DNA of 64,000 nt from NCBI GenBank assembly GCA_016081115.2, contig JABTTQ020002846.1:124001-188000 (forward strand), given 5' to 3'. Below the pieces are notes generated by a model. It did no database searches. It saw nothing but the letters and a program-made list of their open reading frames with translations, and was not told where the DNA came from. Position 1 is the stretch's first letter. Each line of letters begins with the position of its first letter. Source of the DNA: Rehmannia glutinosa. Its lineage: Eukaryota; Streptophyta; Magnoliopsida; Lamiales; Orobanchaceae. This document shows positions 45,312 through 56,406 of this stretch, piece by piece. A program made the position numbers and the translations under genes.

Positions 45312-45534
45312 GAAGGGGGGTGTAAAGACTCCAAATTAGATTCAAATGTAGCTAAATAAATTCAAGATTTCATTGTAATTCATTCAAGATGGAAGTTAAG
45401 TTAGTTATGATATCTTTGTTACATTAGTTGCAACTTCCCAGCTCTATATATGAGACTGGTAGATCAATGTACAGAACATCTTTTCCATTTTCAATAGTTC
45501 AAAGTGTTAATGTCAAATTCTCTCTTTATTCACA
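45312..45534 (+). repeat. copia C polypurine tract and 3' LTR
   Basis: GAAGGGGGG (45312-45320) abuts the LTR (45321-45534), which ends TTATTCACA before the CATAT duplication. Confidence 0.92.
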
Positions 45535-45806
45535 CATATTTGACCGGTTAAGATCCTTAACCAATGTAAATAGAGCCATGCTTGAGAATTTTTGGTGTAT
45601 AACTGACAACAAAGTTACTGCGTGTTTTGAATGGTGATGAAGCCTGTTTATAGCAGATATTTTAAGTTAGGAAATAAATTTAAAAAATTGATTTATATCC
45701 CCATTATATGTATATATTTTTTTTTATTTTTTGAAATATTGTTTATATTAAATTGTTAGTTGTGGTCCTTATATAATTCCTATTGTATTTACTTTAAAAT
45801 GGTTGT

Positions 45807-46042
45807 CACTACAAGAAAAAACCAGTTTATCTACAGAAAAATCTGTAGGTAAATATTAAGAAAATTGTAAAGTGTAGGTAAAATCATTGTAGGTAAAATA
45901 TTACCTACAGAATCTAAAACTGTTGGTAAATACCTACAGAAAATCTGTCGGTAATTGAAAATCTGTCGGTAATCTGTCGGTAATTTGTAGGTATAATTTG
46001 GGAAAAAATGATATTTTTTATTGTGTAAGTATTCTTGTAGTG
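45807..46042. mobile_element. CACTA-type miniature transposon, 236 bp
   Basis: It starts CACTACAAGAAAAA and ends ATTCTTGTAGTG, the reverse complement of the start, so the terminal inverted repeats are of the plant CACTA (En/Spm) type. The 3-bp duplication TGT flanks both sides (45804-45806, 46043-46045), the size CACTA transposases make. Inside are clustered subterminal repeats of the type CTGTCGGTAA or CTGTAGGTAA and the inverse TTACCTACAG. These resemble transposase-binding repeats. No coding capacity remains, so it would depend on an autonomous relative. Confidence 0.9.
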
Positions 46043-46144
46043 TGTGCTACTTGTACAGATTTCAACATAAGAATTAATGCTTTTCGTTGGCCAACACAAA
46101 TAGCTATGATGCACTTCTTATGCAGCATATGCAACAAAAAACGA

Positions 46145-46375
46145 GTAGTATTAAATTATGCTTTACACAATATACGAAGTTTGTCTTCGAAACATAAAAT
46201 AAATTGAGTAATTAATATATATTTGATTTATGTTACAGATGCACTGCCCAAAATGTATAGTGGTTTCACATTATGCTTTGCACGATATACGAAATTTGTC
46301 TTCAGACACATATAATAAATTGAGGAATTAATATATGTTTGATTTATATTATGGATGCACGGCCAAGACACTAAT
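46145..46375. repeat. Tandem duplication, two units of about 116 bp
   Basis: The two units share TTATGCTTT(A/G)CAC(A/G)ATATACGAA, TTTGTCTTC, AATTAATATAT and TTTGATTTAT, and each ends near GATGCAC. They differ by many substitutions, so the duplication is old. The nature of the sequence is unknown. Confidence 0.75.
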
Positions 46376-48669
46376 GCTGGAAAAAATCAGTCCAAATTAA
46401 AAACATATTCTTTGATTAACTAAACAAATTTCCTTATTTGCACAAGATTTTTGGCGGGAACTTTCCTAACTTAAAGACTATCTTATTTTTATATATTATA
46501 TAGATATAGATATAGATATAGATACTTACCATGAGACCACTAGAGATTAAATTCAAGAAAATGTCTTTTTATTATCAAAAGTCTAATTTCATTAATATTA
46601 ATAATTATTGACACAAATACATTTGAACTACTAAAAGGAAAGTAGGAAACAATCCAATATAAAGACCCATTCGTTATGTTTCTTACTCGAAGAATTCAAA
46701 AATAATATAGGAAAAAAAAAAGTAACTTTTGCATGGGTTTTCTTAAAGACAAAAGAAAAAAAAAATGGATAATTGGATATCAACCCTATATACTAAAAAG
46801 AAAACAAAATTGACACATGTCATCACCTCATTAATTTTGACATGTCTCAACTCCTCATTTTTCCAATTTCACATGTCTACTTTATAATTATCTATATCTA
46901 TGTGGCATTCCTATCTACAAATTAAAGGTGAATTTATAATATATTTTTGAATTTAAAAGATTATAAAATTTAAAAAATAATAACAAATCTAAGAGATAAG
47001 AAGTAATCTAAATTTAAGGATTTATCTACACTATCATTTAAAAATATTGTCTTTCAAAAATATATTTGGTTTATCTTTTAATTTCTGATTTATGCTAACT
47101 CCAACGTATATTTCAAATTACTCTTATTAAATCTAGTTTTGACCCACTAACCAATTATATTCACAATTAAATAAATAATTCAAATAAAATTATTATAAAA
47201 CTAAATTAAGCTCATCATAGATATAAATGAGCATATCACAACTATTAAAGTTAAAATAAATCAATTTATTCATTTATCGATCTGAGGCTAGATACTGATT
47301 AGAGTTTGACATACATTTAAAAATATTATCGTTCAAAAATATATTTAGTTTATATGTTTTTTTTTAGTTTTTGATTTTCTATTACTACATGACTCAAATC
47401 TCAACTCTAAAGATAAAATAAAAATACCAAAATAAAGAAATTTCTCACAATCTCAACTCTAAAAGATAAATTAAAATCCCAAATATAAATATTTTTCTCA
47501 CAATCTCATTGGAAAATGCTTTTATTGTGAAAAAATTCTATTAGTTCCAGATATATATTTTTTTTTTTGTGGAAGAACTATTGAGAAAAACAAATATTCC
47601 ATGGCATACTATTGTTTGACATGACTATCAAAACAAATATTGTTTCCGATACCACTCATGAGAAAGAAACATGCAAAAGTTATTGTATATATACTCACTC
47701 GCAATACAATCCCAAAGAGAAGAAAAGCATGGAACTGATTCTCTTCGATGCCCATGTAAAATTACTTTGTCTGTTGTTATTTTCTTTTTTAATTAGCAGT
47801 AATATTATGCTTTAGGACTAATTGATGGAACATGCCATGAACTACAGTATCAGACATTACTTTTTCATAGAACAGCGGGGACATTTTCATATATTCCCAT
47901 ACAAGATGTTAGTGCTAATAAAAAATCAGAATGTTAACTTTATTGGAATATGAAAAACCAATGTTTTGTTCTAAAAGATGCAAATGCTTTATGATAAGTA
48001 GAAAGACAAACATAAATTAATGGGGAAATGTTGTTTATGGATTGGGAGTTTTTGGAGTCGGGGAGGTTAAGTTTTCAATTTCCAAATTTGGTTGATATTA
48101 ATTTAGTGCTGGCTTGTATTAGATTTTGTAGAAATTCTAGGATTTTGTTGAATAATAAGTTAATTGAAGTTCATTTGAATTTTATGATATTGGAAAATGA
48201 TGGGTTTTTCTTTAATTTTCTGTCAATTTGTCAATCTTATATTTGAGCAATATATTTTTATTTTTTTATTTTTGGAGTTTAACGAATCACTTAATTAGTC
48301 ATTGTTTAAATATATCGAGAGTTAAGAGCATAAAGGGTTTGAAAATTCTTTGTTGTGACAAAGACGGCACATTGGGAAATAGAACAAATAATGTAGTTTA
48401 CAAAGAAGTTTTTCAAAATTTGAAGTGAACTATTTGTAAGATACTCTTCTAATTTTTAAATTTCTTTTTAAATATTTTTAATTAGTATTTTGGATCTCCT
48501 ATAGTTATTACAAATAAATTTGTGACACTAAAATCTTAATTTTGGATAAATTTCATGTAACACACGAGAGTTATTCTAGTTTTAAACCTAAACGATAAAT
48601 AAAAAGTCGAGCACCTAAACAATAAATGGAAAGGCGACTACATAGATTACACATAGGGGAAGCTGCATA
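46376..48669. other. AT-rich intergenic DNA, no supported gene
   Basis: A short TATAGA microsatellite lies at about 46498-46524. Two direct copies of a 40-bp AT-rich segment (AAAAATATTGTCTTTCAAAA-type) occur near 47037 and 47320. Sequence near 46780-46870 (TATACTAAAAAG, then GACACATGTCATCACC) has a flavour of a Helitron 5' end but is not conclusive. The small open frames have no recognisable motifs. Confidence 0.5.
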
Positions 48670-49502
48670 TGGCTGTAAACGATCCGATCCGAGCCGAGCC
48701 GAGCTTTAACTTGTTTGCCATATGTTCATTTAATTTTATACATGTTCAAGCTTGGCTTGAGCTTGATTCACATTTTAAACAACTTGTTCGTGTTCGGCTT
48801 GATAAATTATTTTAATGCTTGAATGTGTTTGTAAGCATGTTCGTGAACATGTTCGTTTGGAGTTCATGTTCATTATGTTCGCGAACAATAAATAAACAAA
48901 AATAATTACTTTTTTCGTGAATACTAAACAAACAAACATTTATTCAAACCTATAGATGAAAATACACATAAATTATTTTCAAAAAATAAACACATAAACT
49001 CATCAAACAAGTGACAAGCATGCCAAACTAGATTAGAAACAGTTGAAAAAATATTCAAAAAACAAATACATCTAAATAGTATTGTTTTCTTTTTGTGTCC
49101 AACATCAATCAAATTTAGACCGCCCTCCAACCATTTAGCTCCAAATATCCCGCCAACTATATGTCTTCAAATCTTTTTAATTTTATTCAAACAAAATCTG
49201 TTTAATTCTATTTTTTTCAAATAATCGAGCTATTAGCCAAGTCCTTAACGAGATGTTCACGAACAAGTCTAAAAACAATATTATACGAGCTTGTTTATGA
49301 ATATTTGTAAACGAGCACTAAACAAGCTTGTTCACAAGCTTTAGTAAATGAGTATAGAATTGATCAAGCTCTGTTCGTTTATTAAACGAGCCCTAAAATG
49401 TGTTCGTTTATGCTCGTTTAACTAAATAAATGAACATAAACAAATATTATCCGAGCATATTCACAAGTTATTTGTCGAACGCTGTGTTTACTTACAGCCC
49501 TA
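48670..49502. mobile_element. Possible hAT-like non-autonomous element
   Basis: The left end reads TGGCTGTAAACGATCCGA and then GAGCCGAGCCGAGC. The right end reads TTTACTTACAGCCC, so the outer 8-9 bases (GGCTGTAA / TTACAGCC) form a short inverted repeat. The interior has many GTTCGTGAAC and AACGAGC-type inverted motifs. I could not find an 8-bp target duplication, so the family and exact ends are uncertain. Confidence 0.35.
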
Positions 49503-51047
49503 TGCACAGTCCACTCAATTAAAAACAATTAAATCTTTTCGTACAATTAAATGAGTTAGTCAATTGTCAAATTAAATTGAATGATCCCCTTGTTTTTCCC
49601 AATTTAATGCTTAAATAAATTTTTTGGATCGTTCCATAAATAAAAATCCATTTCTCTTAATGTGTTTTAGTAATACTAGTGTTTACCCGTGCAATGTATT
49701 GGTGTATATTTGTGAGGCCTCCATTTTGTATTGTGACGTGTGCATTTTCCTAATGATTCTACGAATTATACCTCCTGCATTATAATAACTTTGATATAGT
49801 GTCAAATAATAGACATGAAATATTATTTAATGTTTTTTATTGATGAAGTCAAAAAAGAAAAGAAGTATTAAACTTCATAATTATAAATAATACATTCAAG
49901 GTTGTGTATTTGTGTTTCATCTTCGAAAATGGATTTTTCATAGAACCGCACAGGCGTACCTACATCGTCTATTTCGTTTTAGTCATGTCTAGATTTTTAA
50001 TAAGTGTGAAAATTGGTGTCACACTTCTTTTTCAAAGTTATAGTTGTAAATTTGAATGAAAATTTATTTTCCAAAGTTGTTTATATGTGTAAACTGGTGG
50101 GAAAGCTTTTTGCAAAAGGTTATTGTAAAATAAATGAAAAGTTAACACGTGTTAATAGGAGAACTAAGTACAATAATTAATGAAATAGTAGTCAACAAAA
50201 CATAGTTTTGACAACATTATTGTTTTTATTAGATTTACTTTTTGGAGATATTTTTCATTTTTGCCGATTTTACCATGTATTTTATTTTTTCATGTTATTA
50301 AGTCAACTTTTAATTTTTTTTTTAAAAATTTATTTGTGGAGATTTGTATTGTACTATTTGGATTTTCTATTGATTATGTTCTATTCAAGTTCTCATATTT
50401 GGTATTTTTCACGATGGGTGATGTACGAATTGTATTTGTACAAGATAATTTTTAGTGATTGCAGATTTTTCAGAATTTCAATAAATAATTAAAATAGAAA
50501 TTTAATTAATTTGATTATAAATCATACAGTTAAACAATATAAACCAAATCATTATATTAAAAACCCTCTTGAAGGAAAATAAATTTGGTTGATAATAAAT
50601 TTTGTGAATGTGATTGTATCTATTTATTGAACATGTTTTTTCTATAAGAAAGTAACAATTTGAAAAAAAAAATACAATTTCCCAATGCCAAATATAAATG
50701 TATTATATTTTCAATATAATCAACAAATAAAGTCATTTCAAATTCCAACATTTTTTAGGGTTTAAAAAGTTAAAATGAATTATTAAAGGAATTAAACGAA
50801 AATCTTGTTTCATATTTAGCAACATAGTTTTAGAAGAAAATGAAATATTTTCAAAAAATAAAAACTATTCTATTTTTATATATCTACATATATAAAAAAA
50901 AAAATATCAAACAAACAACTTCATATGTAATAGTCAAAATGTACAACTTTAAAACTTGAATATCAAAATATACTGCTAAATATTAAAAAAATCTATTAAC
51001 ATGAAAAGTATATAATAAATATAAGAAGTAATTTTCTATATACATTA
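49503..51047. other. AT-rich intergenic DNA, no supported gene
   Basis: The TACTAGTGTTTACCCGTGC sequence at about 49673-49692 resembles a Helitron 3' end in reverse orientation, but no hairpin pair or opposite end was found. A Phe/Leu-rich open frame at 50208-50492 reflects T-rich composition. Confidence 0.45.
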
Positions 51048-51052
51048 TTATG

Positions 51053-52531
51053 TGTTGGGAAAATTTATGTATAGATTTTGATGATACCATGTAAAACTTA
51101 GATTATGAAGTTGGCACCCCATTTTATATGTAATTCAACTTATAATGAATAGGGCTGTATGAGCTGAGTTGAAGTCAGCCAAGTTGAAGATTACAAGACT
51201 CAACTGAAGACTGAAGTGAAGATCCAGTTGTGTGTCAGCTGAGTGGAGTGAAGTGAAGAATCATTCAAGTGACAGAAAAGTTATCTCAGTTAGCTGACTG
51301 ACAGCTAAGTCATTCCAAAATGATTGGGATATGTCAAAGAGGTCTGCAACAGGCAAGACTTGAAGAAAGCTGAAAGAGATCCGTTGTCAAGACAAGTCAA
51401 GGTTTTGCTGGAAATAGACATGTGTCAGGCTGCCAGCAATAAAGTTGTTTTGCAGAAAGAGTACAAAAAGCAAGAAACCAATTAGATGTATCTGAAAACC
51501 TGCAGAGATTAACGTCTGCAGAGCAATTAATTCATGGTACGATCTACATCAATGCAGCAAGACAAGACAAGCCAACAACCTACGAGTGTGATTTGAAAAT
51601 AATATTTATCTCTTCAATGGACATATTTTCAAATGTGTACTATAAAAGGTTGATTAACCAAGTGAGAGAAGGTTAACCAATCTACGAACAAGAATACAAT
51701 CAATCAAGCAATAACCTGCAAACATCTCTCAAGCTTTTTAAAGAAATCCTCAAGCCTAACTTCGAAGGAAATCAATCCAACACACTTAGTGAAGGAAAGA
51801 CTACTTCATCAGTTGAAGAGGAAAAACTGTTTTCAAGAACAAAGGGGTCTACTCTCCAAGGTTGAAGGATAAGTAGTGAGGTTCCAGATCGAACCGGTGC
51901 TTTGAACCTGTTGGAGGGCTAAGTGATCAAGTCCAAGGGTTTGAAGGAGGCTTAACTAACAGGACAACTGTCTTGTGAAGAAGCTGAGTCCCAGTAGCAG
52001 CAGGTTGTGTGATCAAAGCTGAATCAGACTGTATAACTGCTTTGTAACCAAGTCAAGTTACTTAGTGGATTCCTCCAGGAGTTGGAGAAGAGTGGACTAT
52101 AGGAATTACCGCATCCTCGAACCACTATAACAACTGCTTGTGTCTATTTACTTTTCAGCATACTTTATTTCTTGCTTTATTTTATATCTGCTGAAAAGTC
52201 AAACTTTCTTAAGTCTTCTGATAATAACCATTGCTTAAACAAGTGTTGAAACACGAACTTAAAACTCTAAATGTGAAAAGTCTTCCGCTGACAAAACCAA
52301 ATCAACTGCATTTCTAAGTGTTAGCTGAAAATAACTAAGTTCTACTATCAACAGCTTAGTCGAGTCTGTTGAGTGGGTAACTTTGTTGTGTAAGCCAACC
52401 TAGCTGTCCCTCAAGGACTTAGTTGATTTGAGTTAATTCTGAATATATTTTAGAAGGACTAAAATTAAAAAGTTGGTAAAGTTTATTCAACCCCCCTTCT
52501 AAACTTTACACATCACCCCATGGGACCTACA
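51053..52531 (+). repeat. Element D 5' LTR
   Basis: It starts TGTTGGGAAAAT and ends GGGACCTACA. TATAAAAG lies at 51641-51648. It is rich in GCTGA/TCAGC-type motifs. Confidence 0.92.
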
Positions 52532-52533
52532 AG

Positions 52534-52547
52534 TGGTATCAGAGCGG
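52534..52547 (+). promoter_or_regulatory. Element D primer binding site
   Basis: TGGTATCAGAGCGG, a perfect tRNA-iMet type site, begins two bases after the LTR end. Confidence 0.88.
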
Positions 52548-52656
52548 GTGGTTCATTGAACCTTCCGCACTGGTTACTGAACTAAATCTCATTCTTTTTT
52601 AAAGAATCAATACTTGAGTTTTTAAAGCTTTTTATTTCAAAAGAAAATTTGTTATT

Positions 52657-54244
52657 ATGGATGCAAATCTAACTCGAATTCCAATGTTCACTATGGAAGA
52701 ATTTGATGATTGGAAAATATATATGCATGCTCATCTATCATCCCTATATGATGAGATGTGGCTCGTGATTGAGGATGAGCCACTACAAATCCTAAAGGTC
52801 AACATAGTTGTAAGAAGAGCAGCTCCTGCTGAAGAAGAATATGTTGCACCTGCAGAGCCTAGACCTGCCATGGTGGACAAACCACGTTGTGAATGGACAA
52901 ATAATGATTGAAAGAGATACAACCTTGGCAATGTTGTCAAGTATATACTTTATAAAACTCTTGATAAGGCTATGTTTAATAAAGTTAAATCTTATAAAAT
53001 GGCCAAAGAGATTTGGAAAAAACTCACATTGATTTATGAAGGATCTGATCAAAGCAAGGAAAATAAATTAAATGTTGTTATTCAAAAGTTTGAAAATTTT
53101 AAAATGATTGCAGGTGAAAGTCTAGATCAGCGGATGCTAGATTCACAGAGATCACTAATGAGCTTTCAGCTCTAGGGAAAGAGTATACACAGAAGGAGAT
53201 GTGTATAAAAATCATAAGGTCTCTCCTAACTGAATGGGAAATGAAGGTTATGGCCCTAAGACATTCCATGGATCTCACCAGGACATCAAACCATGAATTG
53301 TTCTCTGTTCTTAAAGCCTATGAGTTTGAGCTAAGAAGAAAATAATAAGAAGAGGTAGTTGTACCCAAGACAGCTGCACTCATGGCTGGTGAAGCAAAGA
53401 GAGTTGAATCCAAGGAGACTATAGACCAAGAAGAGATTGCCCTGATGGTGAAAAGATTCAATAAGTTCTTCAATAAGAACTATAAAAAAACAAAGGTGAA
53501 TCATCAAGAAGACACTCAGCACCCTCCAAAGCAAAGGAAGACAGACTACTCGAAAAAGTTGAACATAAAAGAACTGAGTATCAGAGAGTTGATAACCAGA
53601 AAGCTGAAAGAGCTGACTTGCAGAGAGTTGAGAACCTGTGTTGGAATTGCAAGCAACCTGGACACTTTGCTATTGACTGTCCTTATCCACCAGTCAACAA
53701 GTACAGAAATGAAGAGGAAAGAAAAGTATTTAGGGAAAGAAGACTTGAAAAGAAGAATGCCATGTTGGCTGCTAAGACTGTTGAAACAACCAAGTGCAAG
53801 GAACCAGCAGAGTTAGATAGTAGTGAAGCTGACTACTCCAGTGACGCAGAGAAAGAGACTTTGATATGCCTCATGGCCAAAGAACAAGACTCCAAAGATC
53901 AAGAAGATGAGGTACACTCTAACTCATTTCATTATGATTCAAGTGATAGTGATAGTGACACAAACACTTCATCACCCATAGATCTTTATGATTCTATTGG
54001 AAAACTGATCAAAGATTTTGAGCACATAAAAACCTCTCACACACTCCTAAATGAAGAAAACAACCAACTTAAATGCCAGAACTCACAACTGACTAAGGAG
54101 CTGAGTACTCTAAGTCATATAGCTGATGAGAACACAAAGCTAAAGGCTGAAATTGCCAAGATAAAAGCAGACTTAGCTGATATAGAAAAAAGGGAAAAGG
54201 ATCTTAAGAATATGATTGCATCATTCACTAATGCATCCAAATAA
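52657..54244 (+). pseudogene. Element D gag, frameshifted
   Basis: It starts MDANLTRIPMFTMEEFDDWK (typical DUF4219-like copia gag N-terminus). A TGA at 52909 and frame changes follow. It continues with KVKSYKMAKEIWKKLTLIYEG and NVVIQKFENFKM (UBN2 core), then a segment with IRSLLTEWEMKVMALRHSMD. The last open frame (53618-54244) has a zinc knuckle CWNCKQPGHFAIDCPYPP, an acidic Ser/Asp-rich stretch, and a long probable coiled coil with Leu/Lys/Glu heptads (about residues 125-205). Gag would assemble particles and bind the element RNA. Three or more lesions separate the parts. Confidence 0.82.
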
Positions 54245-54257
54245 ACTACTGGGTTAT

Positions 54258-54511
54258 GATAGATATTTTAGCGGACATTGAAGTGGAAATAAGGAATGAA
54301 GAAGCCATAAGGAGGCAAGAAGAATAAAATATTAGGCTCAAAAAAGAAAGGGAAGAAAGGGAGAGAAGGGATGACCCAGCTGCTAAGAGAGCCTATGAAA
54401 AGAAAAAGAGAGAAGAAGAAGATAGAAAGAGAATGGGAGCTAAAGAGGATCGAAGAAGAGCTGAAGGGATGACAGAAGAAAGAAGCAGTCGAGGCATTAA
54501 AGACGGTTGAA
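54258..54511 (+). pseudogene. Element D short charged ORF after gag
   Basis: The frame after the gag stop reads IDILADIEVEIRNEEAIRRQ, a TAA, and then highly charged RERRDDPAAKRAYEKKKREE and KEDRRRAEGMTEER, ending at TGA 54509-54511. The composition (Arg/Glu/Lys alternation) suggests a helical coiled coil. I do not recognise a function. It occupies the place where pol would be in a full element. Confidence 0.4.
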
Positions 54512-54809
54512 CCCCTTCATGTTGTATTTTACTTAGTTGTAAATACACACATTTGTAAGTATGCTTTGTATACCTTGTTATACGAAATTGCTCTGATATA
54601 TATTATAGATGCTCTGATGCATGTTGTAAAATGATACATATGTATAGCTCTGTTACCTTGTATAGGATAATACATTGTCAAAAGCGTTATAAAATGCAAA
54701 GAATGATATGTTCAATAAAATGACATATTATACAATCATTCTTTGTTTTCTGCACTATTTGCTTTATTATTTATTTAAGTTTTGGCATCATCAAAAAGAG
54801 AAAAATTAT

Positions 54810-56225
54810 TGTTAAAATATATGTATAGATTTTGATGATACCATGTAAAACTTATATTAGGAAGTTGGCACCCCATTTTCTATCTAATTTAACTTGTAAT
54901 GGATAGGGTTGTATGAGCTGAGTTGAAGTCAGCCAAGTTGAAGATTATAAGACTCGACTGGAAACTGAAGTGAAGACCCAGTTGTGTGTCAGCTGAGTGA
55001 AGTGAAGTGAAGAATCAGTCAAGTAACAAAAAAGTTGTCTCAGTCAGCTGACTGACAACTAAGTCATTCCAAAATGATTGGGATCGAATGTCAAAGGGAT
55101 ACACAACAGACAAGACTTGAAGAAAGCTGAAAGAGATACGTTGTCAAGACAAGTTAAGATTTTGCTGGAAATAGGCATGTAACGGCTGCCAGCAATAAAG
55201 TTGTTTTGCTGAAAGAGTGCAAAAAGCAAGAAACCAATGAGATGTACCTGAAAACGTGCAGAGATTAAGGAAAGACTGCAGAGAAATTAATTCATAGTAT
55301 GATCTACATCAATGCTGCAAGACAGGACAAGCCAACAACCTACGAGTGTGATTTGAAAATAATGCATATCTCTTCAACGGACATATTTTCAAATGTGCAC
55401 TATAAAAGGCTAAGGAAGCAAGTGAGAGAAGGTTAACCAATCTACGAACAAGCATAAAAGCAATCAATCCTAAGAGGAAATCAATCCTAAGAGGAAAGCA
55501 ATCAATAACCTGCAAACATCCCTCAAGCTTTTAAAAGAAATCCTCAAGCCTAACTTCGAAGGAAATCAATCCAACACACTCAGTGAAGGAAAGACTACTT
55601 CATTACTTGAAGAGGAAAAACTGTTTCAAAAAGAAGGGGTCTACTATCCAAGGTTGAAGGAGAAATAGTGAGGTTTTAGATCAAACCGGTACTTTGAACT
55701 TGTTGGAGGGCTAATTGATCAAGTCCAAGAGTTTGAAGGAGGCTGAAGTAACATGATAGCTGTCTTGTGAAGAAGCTGAGTCCTAAGAGCAGCAGGCTGT
55801 GTAATCAAAGCTGGCTCAGACTGCATAACTGCTTTGTAACCAAGTCAAGTTACTTAGTGGATTCCTCTAAGAGTTGGAGAAGTGTGGACTAGAGGAATTA
55901 ACCCATCCTCAAACCACTATAATAACTGTTTGTGTCTATTTGCTTTTCATCATACTTTATTTCTTGCTTTATTTTATATCTGTTGATAAGTTAAACTTGC
56001 TTAAGTCTGCTGATAATAACCATTACTAAAACAAGTGTTGAAAAACGAACTTAAAACTCTAAGGGTGAAAAGCCTTTCACTGACAAAACCAAATCAACTG
56101 CATTTCTAAGGGTAAGCCAACCTAGCTGTCCCTCAAGGACTTAGTTGATTATATGAAAAGTTGGTAAAGTTTATTCAACTCCCCTCCCCCCTCTAAACTT
56201 TATACATCACCCCTTGGTATCTACA
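54810..56225 (+). repeat. Element D 3' LTR
   Basis: It starts TGTTAAAATATATG after a degenerate purine tract (AAAAAGAGAAAAATTA) and ends TATCTACA. The TATA box is at 55401. It differs from the 5' LTR by many substitutions and small gaps, so the insertion is not recent. Confidence 0.9.
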
Positions 56226-56406
56226 TTATGAATATAATTCCTTATTAAATAAAATTTTTGGTTTTCTTATATGAATATATATAATTATAATTTTATGTAT
56301 GGATATAATATATATAATATTTAGAAACATATTTTGAGTTATTTTCTTCAATTAAAATAAAAATTTTTAATTGAATTTAGTCAACTTAAATACAATTTTA
56401 TGAATA

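Larger units (their letters stand above)
40579..45534 (+). mobile_element. Ty1/copia retrotransposon C, complete, short LTRs
   Basis: LTRs of 211 and 214 bp (TGTAAAGACTCC...TTATTCACA) are flanked by a perfect CATAT duplication (40574-40578, 45535-45539). A TGGTATCAGCA primer site follows the 5' LTR and GAAGGGGGG precedes the 3' LTR. Gag, protease, integrase, RT and RNase H occur in copia order. Small LTRs and a Retrotran_gag_3 gag fit the Ale or Ivana lineages. Coding regions have multiple frameshifts, so it is not active as read. Confidence 0.93.
51053..56225 (+). mobile_element. Gag-only copia-type LTR retrotransposon D
   Basis: LTRs of 1479 and 1416 bp are flanked by a perfect TTATG duplication (51048-51052, 56226-56230). 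The TGGTATCAGAGC primer site follows the 5' LTR. The 2.28-kb interior encodes only gag plus a short charged C-terminal reading frame. No protease, integrase or RT motif is present. Elements of this kind (terminal-repeat elements with a gag domain) need pol from relatives. The insertion looks complete, so the lack of pol is a property of the family or of its founder, not of truncation at the ends. Confidence 0.9.

Noticed and set aside
49673..49692. TACTAGTGTTTACCCGTGC as a Helitron terminus
   Set aside because: The CTAG and ACCCGTGC parts are suggestive, but no terminal hairpin partner, TC start or A/T insertion site could be paired with it.
50208..50492. A 94-residue hydrophobic plus-strand frame
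   Set aside because: Phe, Leu and Tyr dominate because the DNA is T-rich, and there is no motif or upstream signal.
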